Assembly (NCBI RefSeq): GCF_000829435.1
Contig: NZ_JXRP01000018.1
Location: 372,001 to 436,000 of the forward strand
Source of the DNA: Jeotgalibacillus soli
GTDB taxonomy: Bacteria > Bacillota > Bacilli > Bacillales > Jeotgalibacillaceae
DNA: 64,000 bases
Direction of reading: 5' to 3'
This document shows positions 17,548 through 25,897 of this stretch, piece after piece. The notes beneath the pieces were generated by a model. The model saw only the letters and a program-made list of their open reading frames with translations, was not told the origin of the DNA and searched no databases. The first letter of the stretch is position 1. Each line of letters opens with the position of its first letter. The position numbers and the translations under genes were made by a program.

Positions 17548-19479
17548 TTACTTTTGATTTTTATCCTCCGTTTCCATCCCATACTGATACTGAGATGGAT
17601 CGACTGGCATGAAGTCAGGAGTTTTATGAAATCTTAATAAATCCTTGTAAAGTACAGAGTCTGATAGTGCGAGATGGTTGTTTACTTTTGTTTTTAAGCT
17701 GTCTGTTTCTTCATTTAACTCCAGCTGTTCACCAGAGTTTGTGTCATAAACCGAATTGTTTACAAACGTATATTCTGGATTGACGTAGCTGCCGTCTCTG
17801 AATGCAACGGTTGAGTCATGGTCTTCAGAGAACAAGTCTGTTCCGAAAAGAACAAATTCTTTACTATCAATTCCTATTAAATGAAGGAGGGTAGGCATCA
17901 CATCTGTTTCTCCGGCAAATGTATGATTCACACCTCCATTTTTACCTGGAATGTGAAGCATAAACGGCACGCGCTGGTTCATTGCATTTTGGTATTCATC
18001 GATATCCTTGCCTAAAACCTCTTTCATTGCCCGGTTGTGGTTTTCGGAAATGCCATTGTGGTCTCCATAGATCATGATCACGGAATTTTCGTATAAACCA
18101 GCGTTTTTAAGGTCTGTAAAGAACTGCTCCAGCGCCTCATCTAAATAACGGGCTGTTTGAAAATAGCCATCAACTGTTTTATCACCGGTAGTACCTTTTG
18201 CAATTGTTGCCTCGTCAGGATCCAAAATAAATGGATAATGGTTTGTTAATGTCATTAAGTGCGCATAGAATGGCTGTTTAAGAGATTGTAGCATAGGGAT
18301 GGATTCTTGAAAGAAAGGTTTATCCTTCAGTCCAAGATTCACAAGATTATCCTCTGTCATCGTGTACGAGCTGGCATCAAAAAATTGATCAATGCCAAAT
18401 TTCTTGTAAATCTGATCACGATTCCAGAACGATTTATAATCGCCATGCATAACAGCACTTGTATAATTTTGTTTCTGATTTAATATAGCGGGAAGTGCTT
18501 GATACGTATTATCTGCTTTTGTGACAAAGGCGGACCCTTCAGGAAGACCAAAGAAGCCATTATCAAGAATGAGCTCGGCATCCGCTGTTTTTCCTTGACC
18601 AGTCTGATGGAAGAAGTTATCGAAATAAATTATATCCTCCTGACCGTGAGCCAATTTATTTAAGAAAGGCGTAACCTCCTCTCCATTCAATTGATAATCA
18701 ATCAAGAAGGATTGGAAGCTTTCCAAATGGATTTTAATAATATTTTTCCCTTGAGCCGCTCCAAAGTATGCCGGATTTGGCTTTGCGGAGTGGGCTCTCG
18801 TGTAATTTAAAACTTCCGTATGATCATCCGTTTTTGCGGAGACTCTTTGTGATTCAGATTGCACGGTTTGAATCCCGTTGTAAATGGTATAGTTGTACGG
18901 ACCCAAATATTTGACAATATAATTGCGGTCAAATGTTCTTTGAAGAAGTTCAGGACGATCAATTTCGGCAATCGCTAAGTTAAAGAAAAATAAAGCAACA
19001 CTGCCGAGCATAATATAGGCAGGTATTTTTTTCTTTAACTGACCCAATTTTAGCTGAGAAGATTTCCATTTCATCACAGCAAGCAAAATAGCAAAATCAA
19101 TAAAATAAACAAAATCATGAGGCTTTATACTAGCAAAAACTCCATCTTCCATATTGCCTAGATTCCCTGCTTGTCCGATATTTGACAGGGTTAAAAAATC
19201 ATCAAAGAACCGGTAAAAAATAATATTAGAATATAAAACAAGCGTCAGGATGGCATCAAGAATGAGGACGGCAATCGCCGCTTTTCGTCCTTTCGCAAAT
19301 AAGCCAATACTCAAGATAAGTATGGCCGTACTAAACGGGTTAAGAAATAACAGAAAATGCTGTAAAGCTCCTTTAACACCAAGGTTAAATTCTAAAAAGT
19401 ACGAAGCGTATGTTTTCGCCCATACAAGAATGACTGCTAACCAAAAAAAGCTAAGCTTATCAGAAAAAATCTTCTTCAT
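17548..19479 (-). CDS. LtaS-family polyglycerolphosphate (lipoteichoic acid) synthase
   Basis: A 643-residue membrane phosphoglycerol transferase. Five N-terminal membrane helices (roughly residues 10-185) are followed by an extracellular sulfatase-fold domain. It transfers glycerol phosphate from phosphatidylglycerol to a growing lipoteichoic acid chain or primer. Catalytic marks seen: the metal-ligand Glu in IHLESFQ, the nucleophile Thr in GQGKTADAEL and the metal pair in MIYGDHNG. NGFFGLPEGSAF follows as in LtaS. I start at the internal ATG at 19479 after AAGAGG, as the TTG further up adds seven odd residues. Bacilli carry several paralogues (LtaS, YfnI, YqgS, YvgJ) and I cannot say which this is. 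It appears monocistronic. Confidence 0.92.
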   Translation of the reverse strand: MKKIFSDKLSFFWLAVILVWAKTYASYFLEFNLGVKGALQHFLLFLNPFSTAILILSIGLFAKGRKAAIAVLILDAILTLVLYSNIIFYRFFDDFLTLSNIGQAGNLGNMEDGVFASIKPHDFVYFIDFAILLAVMKWKSSQLKLGQLKKKIPAYIMLGSVALFFFNLAIAEIDRPELLQRTFDRNYIVKYLGPYNYTIYNGIQTVQSESQRVSAKTDDHTEVLNYTRAHSAKPNPAYFGAAQGKNIIKIHLESFQSFLIDYQLNGEEVTPFLNKLAHGQEDIIYFDNFFHQTGQGKTADAELILDNGFFGLPEGSAFVTKADNTYQALPAILNQKQNYTSAVMHGDYKSFWNRDQIYKKFGIDQFFDASSYTMTEDNLVNLGLKDKPFFQESIPMLQSLKQPFYAHLMTLTNHYPFILDPDEATIAKGTTGDKTVDGYFQTARYLDEALEQFFTDLKNAGLYENSVIMIYGDHNGISENHNRAMKEVLGKDIDEYQNAMNQRVPFMLHIPGKNGGVNHTFAGETDVMPTLLHLIGIDSKEFVLFGTDLFSEDHDSTVAFRDGSYVNPEYTFVNNSVYDTNSGEQLELNEETDSLKTKVNNHLALSDSVLYKDLLRFHKTPDFMPVDPSQYQYGMETEDKNQK

Positions 19480-20054
19480 TCTATCCTCTTCTTTCTTCAA
19501 TTTGTTTTTAGCTTTTTAATCATTTTTTATGGTAAAGAATTTAGTTTTATAATCCCTCGATTAATCGTCCAAATAGGTATCTAAGAAACATCCACTATTC
19601 TATTCTAAAATAACGCTATTTTCAAGTGTTTGTTAATAATTGGCATGAAGGAAGGGTTCAAGATCGTAGAAGGGAAAGGAAGAAAAAACATCTCCACAGT
19701 AGTTATGGAGAAGGATGCTTTCAGAATTGATAGAAATAAGAATCATTCTTTTGAATGTCTTTAAAAAATGGTATTTGATTTTTCAGAGATTATGGCAATG
19801 AACAGACAGGATTATGTAAATAATGATAGTGATTCTGCTAATCGTCTTCATGAAATAAACGAAAAATAAACGAAAAATAGAAGAAAATGCTTGGGGAAGG
19901 CTAAATAGTATTTATACCGCAGTTAACTACAACCAAGAATGCTGCATTTTTCATTGTAAAGGAAGAATAAATTTTGTTCGGCGGGGTATTACACTTAAAT
20001 AGACAAACTTTTATTAACCTATTTTCTATTTAAATTGAATCGAGGGTGAAGAGA
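19480..20054. other. Gene-free stretch between the LtaS-family gene and yuiD
   Basis: About 570 AT-rich bases with the promoters of the two divergent genes presumably inside. Short reading frames are present but without ribosome binding sites. I see no clear repeat or RNA element. Confidence 0.5.
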
Positions 20055-20525
20055 ATGAATCGTGGGATTGTGACAGCACTAGCTGGCATTGGGATCGCTC
20101 AAGGTCTTAAAGTATTCACACACAAAAAAGCAACAGGAAAATGGGATTGGAAGCCGATCTTTCAGACAGGAGGTATGCCAAGCTCTCATTCAGCTGGCGT
20201 TGCGTCGCTTGCTGCCTATGTTGCAGCAAATAAAGGTACTAGACACACGGAAACTGCTCTTGCTGTTATTTTCGGCACAATCGTTATGTATGATGCGCAA
20301 GGAATTAGACGACATACAGGTGAAATTGCCCGACTGGTAAACGACCTTGATGACAATATTGAGGCCATTTCAGGAGACTTTCCTAGTGTGAAATATATGA
20401 AGCAGGAAAAAGAGCTGAATGAACTTCTCGGACACCAGCCAATCGAAGTAGCCACTGGCGCTTTTCTAGGCGTCTTAATCGGTCTAATTTCAGCGAAAAT
20501 AGAAAATGCAGCGAGAGGGAACTAA
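20055..20525 (+). CDS. yuiD: DUF212 (divergent PAP2) membrane protein, YuiD-like
   Basis: A 156-residue membrane protein of the DUF212 family related to acid phosphatase/vanadium haloperoxidase folds. The signature TGGMPSSHSAGVASL is near residue 40, followed by MYDAQGIRRHTGEIA and a C-terminal GHQPIEVATGAFLGVLIG. These are typical of B. subtilis YuiD and relatives. The function is unproven; a lipid-phosphate phosphatase role is inferred from the fold. The ATG at 20055 lies 8 bases after GAGGG; a GTG at 20046 overlaps that sequence. It appears monocistronic. Confidence 0.9.
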   Translation: MNRGIVTALAGIGIAQGLKVFTHKKATGKWDWKPIFQTGGMPSSHSAGVASLAAYVAANKGTRHTETALAVIFGTIVMYDAQGIRRHTGEIARLVNDLDDNIEAISGDFPSVKYMKQEKELNELLGHQPIEVATGAFLGVLIGLISAKIENAARGN

Positions 20526-20653
20526 ACCGAGTCTTACTTTTGTCTGTGCAGGAAGTAGTTTAAAATATAGAGGGCTATCTATTGTTAAGCAATGGTTCAA
20601 TGATTACATATCCATGTTCACGAAAACAACCAGTATCGTGTGATTTTTCAAAG

Positions 20654-20680
20654 CAGCAGAATGATAATATCTGCTGTTTT
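20654..20680 (+). terminator. Possible terminator downstream of yuiD
   Basis: CAGCAGA (20654-20660) pairs with TCTGCTG (20670-20676), followed by TTTT. The short stem makes it a moderate candidate. Confidence 0.55.
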
Positions 20681-20851
20681 AATCATTAAGGGGCTCTTAA
20701 TTTTTATGCTATGTTAAAGTCCTTTATTGATTTTGGATAGTGGAAAGCGAGCGTCTGCAGCGTTTAACAAAGCTATTTTTTAAAAAAAACTGTGAAGTTA
20801 CCTTATTTATTATCGTTACTAAGTGCAGCAGATATAGGGATGCGCAGTTCC

Positions 20852-20879
20852 TTGTAAACGACATAATTAATGCTATACT
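20852..20879 (+). promoter_or_regulatory. Promoter of the small coiled-coil protein gene
   Basis: TTGTAA (20852-20857) and TATACT (20874-20879) are separated by 16 bases and lie about 40 bases ahead of the small gene at 20920. Confidence 0.6.
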
Positions 20880-20919
20880 TGATGGATAGATTTGATACCT
20901 GAAAGGAAATAAATACCTT

Positions 20920-21111
20920 ATGAAGTACATGAAATTGCAAATGAAACAGCTAGTCAAAGACAATAAAGAATTGCAAGCACGCTTAAAAAAGCTGATGGAG
21001 GAACATGACCTTGAGAAAAATTTTGCCCTTAAGGCTTTGTACCATTCAGAAGTTGCTGATGGCGGAAAATATCAATTAGCATACCAAGCACTTGACTTGC
21101 CCAAAGGGTAG
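20920..21111 (+). CDS. Small hypothetical coiled-coil protein
   Basis: A 63-residue, Lys/Glu/Leu-rich protein. Residues 1-35 (KLQMKQLVKDNKELQ onward) look like a short amphipathic coiled coil, and the rest ends AYQALDLPKG. I do not recognise the family. The ribosome binding site (AAAGG) is rather far from the ATG at 20920; the ATG at 20929 is an alternative. A promoter-like pair upstream and a terminator at its 3' end suggest a genuine short transcription unit. Confidence 0.55.
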   Translation: MKYMKLQMKQLVKDNKELQARLKKLMEEHDLEKNFALKALYHSEVADGGKYQLAYQALDLPKG

Positions 21112-21122
21112 GTCATTTTTTT
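21093..21122 (+). terminator. Terminator overlapping the end of the small gene
   Basis: TGACTTGCCC pairs with GGGTAGGTCA (two wobble pairs) around an AAA loop, followed by seven T. The stop codon of the small gene lies inside the stem. Confidence 0.75.
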
Positions 21123-21539
21123 ATTAATGTCAACTAAAACAAAAAATAACAACCTCACATAGATTCATTATAGCGTCTCATACCACAAGTCATGGTAATC
21201 CATAACAAATAATCAATGTACAGTATTCATTCAATATCTTTTGGTCTAGTGCCTTAATTGTTGCTGCAGAATACAGCTAAAAGAATCTTATTTGTAGATA
21301 ACGAAGAAGTCGTGAAGGATTGTTTATAACACTAGTACTTTTGATATGCATGATAATCAGATAAACCAAAGTGATCAATTAGTATTAAGATTCAAACCCA
21401 TTATAAAATAAAGTGCAGTAGGATTATTTGAATGGCAGCTGAGCTCTTCTATATAATCCAATGTATATGGATATTGTTGATTTTTATGAAAAATGACATA
21501 GAAAACTTCTATTGAAGCTCGTGAAAATAAAAAGAAATA
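21123..21539. other. Gene-free stretch
   Basis: About 420 AT-rich bases with no convincing gene, repeat or RNA structure that I can see. Confidence 0.5.
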
Positions 21540-21571
21540 GTAAATGTTTCTGCAAGTAAAGAAACATTTAC
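21540..21571 (-). terminator. Terminator of the monooxygenase-like gene
   Basis: A perfect 12-base-pair stem (21540-21551 with 21560-21571). Read on the minus strand it is followed by a T-rich run, so it ends the gene at 21599-21895. Confidence 0.75.
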
Positions 21572-21598
21572 GGTATAAAAGCTGTTCGATGCCATTTA

Positions 21599-21895
21599 CT
21601 AAGCAAGCTTCACTTGTTCAAAATGTTCTACAACTGGAAAGGGGTCGTAGAAATGATGCAGCTGTTTTTTCCATTCTTGGTATTCATTTGATTGTCTAAA
21701 TCCAATCGTATGGTCTTCTAAGCTTTCCCACTTCACCAAAAGCAAATATTTCCCCTCAGCTTCCATACAGCGCTGTAATTCATGAGTGATATATCCCTTC
21801 ATAGAAGAAATAATTTGAGATGCTTGTCGAAAGGCTTCTTCGTATTCCTTTTCCATTCCTTGTTTAATCTGAAGCATCGCAGACTCCAATATCAT
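21599..21895 (-). CDS. Antibiotic-biosynthesis-monooxygenase (ABM) domain protein
   Basis: A 98-residue dimeric alpha-beta barrel protein. The opening MILESAMLQIKQGMEKEYEE and the central LLLVKWESLEDHTIGFRQSN-like stretch are typical of ABM-domain proteins of bacilli, where the strand-helix pattern forms half a barrel. Members include haem-degrading HmoA/HmoB and quinol monooxygenases, but key haem-binding residues cannot be judged here. AGGAGG lies before the start on the minus strand. It stands alone with its own terminator. Confidence 0.85.
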   Translation of the reverse strand: MILESAMLQIKQGMEKEYEEAFRQASQIISSMKGYITHELQRCMEAEGKYLLLVKWESLEDHTIGFRQSNEYQEWKKQLHHFYDPFPVVEHFEQVKLA

Positions 21896-22221
21896 TTAAA
21901 CTCCTCCTATATTGAAAGTTTAGCATTATCAAATTTGTAGTTCTGGTTAAAAACCGAATCTTGATCATCTCAGCTTATCATAAATGGCATTGGCAGAGAA
22001 CAAAACACAGCCAGCAATTAGACAAGGAAAAGAGTTTATCTTTATTCACCTGAAGCTTAGGTTTTCGTTCATACAAAAACGACAGAACAAATTCTTTTGT
22101 AAAGACAGTTTTTAAAAATCTCAATATTTGGTTAATATCCCCTTAACATTCCTACTGTAAAGTAAGACTTGTGAAAGACAAGTGAATAGCATCGGTTGTG
22201 AAACAGAGAAACCATAGAAGC

Positions 22222-22273
22222 ATTGAGAGGCAGCTACTGCCGGATCTCAATATGTTTTTATGGTGTTTTTTTG
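22222..22273 (+). terminator. Leader terminator upstream of glpP (candidate GlpP antitermination site)
   Basis: ATTGAGAGGCAG pairs with CTGCC and TCTCAAT around a small bulge (22222-22233 with 22237-22251), followed by two T runs up to 22273. It lies in the 5' leader of glpP. GlpP is known to bind leader RNA of B. subtilis glp genes in the presence of glycerol-3-phosphate and prevent termination, so autoregulation of this operon is plausible. Confidence 0.7.
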
Positions 22274-22296
22274 TTTCACCGAAGGGAGTGCATGGA

Positions 22297-22902
22297 ATGA
22301 ACATACAGACTGAATTTTTTGAACGGCTAGCGAAAGACAGTATTATTTCATCCATTAAGGATCCAAAAAGCCTTGATCAGTTTTTGGAGAAAGACATAGG
22401 ATGTGCTTTTCTGCTGCTAGGAAATATAAACGTAATTAAAACTTATGTGGATTTATTAAAAACCCACGGGAGGCATGTGTTTTTACATATTGAAAAGATA
22501 CCTGGTATCAGCTATGACAAAGAAGGGCTGCGTTTTATTAATCATTATGTTAAACCGACAGGAATCGTAACAACGAAGAGCTCATTGATTCAGTTGGCCA
22601 AAAAAGAAGGGCTTATTGCCATTCAGCGTTTGTTTCTAATCGATTCAGACGCACTGAAGCAAGGGTTGAAAAATGCAGAAGAGGTTCAGCCGGATGCGTT
22701 GGAGCTGATGCCTGGAATTATACCGGACATGATCAGGAAGGTCAGCAGGGAAACTGCTATTCCGCTCATCACAGGAGGGCTAGTCCAGAATAAATCCCAG
22801 ATGGTAGCCGCGCTAGAAAGCGGTGCATATGCAGTGTCAACAGGGAAACCGTGGCTATGGGAGCCAGTTGAATCACGAGTGAGGGAGGAGCTGAAGCAAT
22901 GA
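22297..22902 (+). CDS. glpP: Glycerol-3-phosphate-responsive antiterminator GlpP
   Basis: A 201-residue RNA-binding regulator. It has the TIM-barrel-like GlpP pattern: GCAFLLLGNI near residue 35, HVFLHIEKIPGIS near residue 60, KPTGIVTTKSSLI near residue 88, PDALELMPGIIPDMI near residue 137, and PLITGGLVQNKSQM near residue 160. The ATG at 22297 follows GAAGGGAG; the longer frame would read through the leader terminator and is rejected. It overlaps ugpC by four bases, so it heads the glycerol-3-phosphate transport operon. In B. subtilis glpP sits with glpF/glpK/glpD; here it is with an ABC transporter. Confidence 0.92.
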   Translation: MNIQTEFFERLAKDSIISSIKDPKSLDQFLEKDIGCAFLLLGNINVIKTYVDLLKTHGRHVFLHIEKIPGISYDKEGLRFINHYVKPTGIVTTKSSLIQLAKKEGLIAIQRLFLIDSDALKQGLKNAEEVQPDALELMPGIIPDMIRKVSRETAIPLITGGLVQNKSQMVAALESGAYAVSTGKPWLWEPVESRVREELKQ

Positions 22903-24017
22903 AAAAGGTGGAGCTGATAAACTTTCAGAAATCATACGATCAGAGGACACAGGTATTAAAAGGCATTGATGTAATAATCGAACCGGGAGAGTTTTTTGTG
23001 CTGGTTGGTCCCTCTGGCTGCGGGAAAAGTACGATGCTAAGAATGATTGCGGGTCTTGAAAGCATCTCAGGTGGGGATTTGTTTTTAGGAGATAAAAAAG
23101 CGAATCATCTTACGCCAAGCCAACGAGATTTATCGATGGTATTCCAAAACTATGCGCTCTACCCGCATCTGACTGTGGAGGAAAACATTACATTCGGCTT
23201 GCACGTTAAGAAGATTTTCAAAAAAGAACAAAAAATGCGTTGTGAAGAGGCTGGTGAAATGCTGGGATTAACGGATTACATGAAGCGCAAACCAAAAGAG
23301 CTTTCCGGTGGTCAAAGGCAGCGAGTCGCGCTTGCAAGAGCAATCGTGACTCACGCGCCGCTCTGTTTAATGGATGAACCGCTGTCGAACCTGGATGCCA
23401 AGTTAAGGGCACGAATGCGATCAGAAATCAGACAAATTCAACGAAAGCTAGGGCTGACCATGATCTATGTCACGCACGACCAGACAGAGGCGATGACGAT
23501 GGCGGATCGTATGATGATATTGAATGGCGGTGAGGTCCAGCAAATCGGCAAACCGATGGATATATACAATGAACCAAAGAACACCTTTGTTGCTTCATTT
23601 ATGGGAGCACCACCGATGAATTTAATTCATGCGAAAGTAAAAGGCTCTTCACTTGTTGTCGATGAACAGTGGCTTATTCCAATGAGCGAGTCTATTCGAG
23701 CGGCTGCACAGCTAAATGAAGTAACGATCGGGGTGCGGCCTGAACATATTCAACTTGCAAACGACGATGAACCCGGGTTTGTTGTTGTGGTATCAAACGT
23801 TGAAGTACTTGGAACGGAAACGCTCATCACCTTTAATATTGGGGATAAAAAACAATGGATTGCCAGATGGTCAGGTCAATGGAATCTGAGAATTGAACAG
23901 CCTTTGCGCATCTTTATTGAGGATCAGCATTTATGCCTGTTTGATGCACAAACAGGGGGAAAATTAGACGGCTCACAGGATTCAAGTTTTTTAAATAAAG
24001 AGTGGATCACCATATGA
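22899..24017 (+). CDS. ugpC: Glycerol-3-phosphate ABC transporter ATP-binding protein
   Basis: A 372-residue ATPase of the sugar (CUT1) ABC family. Walker A GPSGCGKST at residues 38-46, Q-loop near residue 85, signature LSGGQRQR near residue 135, and Walker B LCLMDEPLSNLDA near residue 153 are all present, followed by the H-loop His in YVTHDQTEAM. The C-terminal regulatory OB-type domain has VRPEHIQLA. It would power import by UgpA/UgpE. Its ATG overlaps the glpP stop and its stop overlaps ugpA, so the operon is tightly coupled. Confidence 0.93.
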   Translation: MKKVELINFQKSYDQRTQVLKGIDVIIEPGEFFVLVGPSGCGKSTMLRMIAGLESISGGDLFLGDKKANHLTPSQRDLSMVFQNYALYPHLTVEENITFGLHVKKIFKKEQKMRCEEAGEMLGLTDYMKRKPKELSGGQRQRVALARAIVTHAPLCLMDEPLSNLDAKLRARMRSEIRQIQRKLGLTMIYVTHDQTEAMTMADRMMILNGGEVQQIGKPMDIYNEPKNTFVASFMGAPPMNLIHAKVKGSSLVVDEQWLIPMSESIRAAAQLNEVTIGVRPEHIQLANDDEPGFVVVVSNVEVLGTETLITFNIGDKKQWIARWSGQWNLRIEQPLRIFIEDQHLCLFDAQTGGKLDGSQDSSFLNKEWITI

Positions 24018-24949
24018 ATCTGGCACAAAGAGAACCCTCTCCTTTTAAGACCTATGATGAACCTGAGCGGAGACGATGGATGTCGTCACCGTTTCTCGCA
24101 GGGATGCTGTTTTTATTACCGTCATTAGTATTGTTTGGTGTTTTTCTTTTCTATCCGATGATGCGCACGATTTATTTGAGTCTGTATCTAATAGATACTC
24201 AAGGGGAACCGCTTGTGTTTGTGGGGGTTGAGAACTTCATTAATCTATTTCAGTCCTCAAGTTTTCAAACAAGTGCCAAAGCAACGGGTTTATTCGTACT
24301 TTACACCGTGCCGATTGGATTGATATTGGCTTTGGTACTCGCATTGCTTGCGAATGAAAAAGTAAAGGGTATCGGTTTTTTTCGTACCATGTTCTCCTCC
24401 ACGATGGGAATGAGTGTCGCAGCCTCCTCTGTTATTTGGATGTTTATGTACAATCCGTCAATCGGGATTATGAACAGGCTATTATCAGGGATAGGAATGT
24501 CAGAGGTTCAGTGGCTGCTAGATCCACAGTTTGCTTTAATGTCTGTTGCGGCTGCAACGATTTGGATGAATACAGGATTCACCTTTTTAATTCTGCTTGG
24601 AGGTCTTCAAAATATAGACCAGCAATTATACGAAAGTGCGAGAGTAGCGGGGGTAAGTGATTGGTATAAGCTAAGAAAAATTACACTTCCAATGCTGTCG
24701 CCGACGCTGTTTTTTGTCACAGTAGTGAGTTTAATTAACTCTTTTCAAACATTTGGCCAAATCGATATTCTGACGAAAGGAGGTCCGATGGAATCGACGA
24801 ATGTCATTGTCTATTCCATCTATAAGGATGCCTTTATTAACTACAATGTTGGATCGGCGAGCGCACAGGCAGTACTGCTTTTTTTCTGTATTCTTATTGT
24901 GACCGTGCTGCAGTTTAAGCTGACGGAAAGGAAGGTGCATTACCAGTGA
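24014..24949 (+). CDS. ugpA: Glycerol-3-phosphate ABC transporter permease UgpA
   Basis: A 311-residue CUT1-type permease with six membrane helices. The EAA-type coupling motif is seen as YESARVAGVSDWYKLRKITLP near residue 213, and the N-terminal helix follows SSPFLAGMLFLLP. The ATG at 24014 overlaps the ugpC stop (ATGA); an in-frame GTG at 24002 lies inside ugpC. It pairs with UgpE to form the translocation channel. Confidence 0.9.
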   Translation: MNLAQREPSPFKTYDEPERRRWMSSPFLAGMLFLLPSLVLFGVFLFYPMMRTIYLSLYLIDTQGEPLVFVGVENFINLFQSSSFQTSAKATGLFVLYTVPIGLILALVLALLANEKVKGIGFFRTMFSSTMGMSVAASSVIWMFMYNPSIGIMNRLLSGIGMSEVQWLLDPQFALMSVAAATIWMNTGFTFLILLGGLQNIDQQLYESARVAGVSDWYKLRKITLPMLSPTLFFVTVVSLINSFQTFGQIDILTKGGPMESTNVIVYSIYKDAFINYNVGSASAQAVLLFFCILIVTVLQFKLTERKVHYQ

Positions 24950-25758
24950 GTTTAACGAAAAAAATTGTCACTTACACACTGCTGGCCTCCTTCACATTGA
25001 TCATGATGTTTCCCATTTTGTATGCATTTTTGATCAGCTTTATGCAAGGAGGAGAGGTCCTTCAAGGAAAACTTTGGCCTGAGTCATTTTCCTTTGATAA
25101 TTACATATCTGCTTTTGAGAAGGTTCCGCTTCTTACCTACTTGTTAAATAGTTTAATTGTGTCAACTGTTATCATGATCGGGGTGCTGGCAGTATCAAGT
25201 CTAGCCGCTTTTGCTTTTGTGTTCATCAACTTTAAAGGACGTGATATTCTATTCTATCTATTTATTTCAACGATGATGATTCCGTGGGAGGCCGCGATGG
25301 TTCCGAACTTTCAAACCGTTCAAGCGCTTGGCTGGCTTAACAGCTACGCAGGATTAACCATTCCGTTTTTTGCACTGGCCTTCGGGACATTTTTACTGAG
25401 ACAGCAATTCAAAACTATTCCTCATGAATTGTATGAAGCATCTCAAGTTTCAGGTATAAGCCGTTTTCGATTTTTCTATAAAATTGCTCTTCCCGTTTCG
25501 AAAACCAGCATGGTCACGCTTGGAATATACAGCTTTCTTACAGCCTGGAATATGTACCTGTGGCCGCTTCTTGTCACAAACAATGAAGCTGTACGTACTG
25601 TTCAAATCGGTTTAAAGCAAATGCAGTCACAGGAAATCTCAACCGAATGGGGCGTCGTCATGGCGGGAGTAGTAATAGTCATTTTGCCAACCCTTGTCCT
25701 CTTATTCCTAGGCCAAAAACGGCTGCAGGAAGGACTGACACAAGGAGCAATTAAATAA
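24946..25758 (+). CDS. ugpE: Glycerol-3-phosphate ABC transporter permease UgpE
   Basis: A 270-residue CUT1-type permease, six helices, GTG start overlapping the ugpA stop codon. Family marks are WPESFSFDNYISAF near residue 45, MIPWEAAMVPNF near residue 110 and the coupling motif ELYEASQVSGISRFRFFYKI near residue 160. It forms the second half of the channel. A 140-base gap with a repeat element separates it from the binding protein gene. Confidence 0.9.
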   Translation: MSLTKKIVTYTLLASFTLIMMFPILYAFLISFMQGGEVLQGKLWPESFSFDNYISAFEKVPLLTYLLNSLIVSTVIMIGVLAVSSLAAFAFVFINFKGRDILFYLFISTMMIPWEAAMVPNFQTVQALGWLNSYAGLTIPFFALAFGTFLLRQQFKTIPHELYEASQVSGISRFRFFYKIALPVSKTSMVTLGIYSFLTAWNMYLWPLLVTNNEAVRTVQIGLKQMQSQEISTEWGVVMAGVVIVILPTLVLLFLGQKRLQEGLTQGAIK

Positions 25759-25770
25759 GAAATGTAGAAC

Positions 25771-25862
25771 GAGCTTGTGCAGACTGGACAAGCTCAAGGC
25801 GAGAAGGCGTCTTGGTGATTTTAGTCAATAAGACGGCTTGACTAGTAACCTTGAGCAGCTAA
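25771..25862. repeat. Inverted-repeat element between ugpE and ugpB
   Basis: GAGCTTGT (25771-25778) pairs with ACAAGCTC (25788-25795), and further out GCTCAAGG (25792-25799) can pair with CCTTGAGC near 25851-25858. The stretch is less AT-rich than its surroundings and looks like a small dispersed repeat with competing hairpins. It could raise ugpB expression relative to the permeases by affecting mRNA stability, which is inference. Confidence 0.5.
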
Positions 25863-25897
25863 CGTTTGGAACTGAACTATAGAAAAGGAGTGTTAAA

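Noticed and set aside
22198-22296. Longer glpP frame beginning at 22198
   Set aside because: The extra 33 codons run through the leader terminator stem and lack a ribosome binding site; the ATG at 22297 has GAAGGGAG and matches the usual GlpP start.
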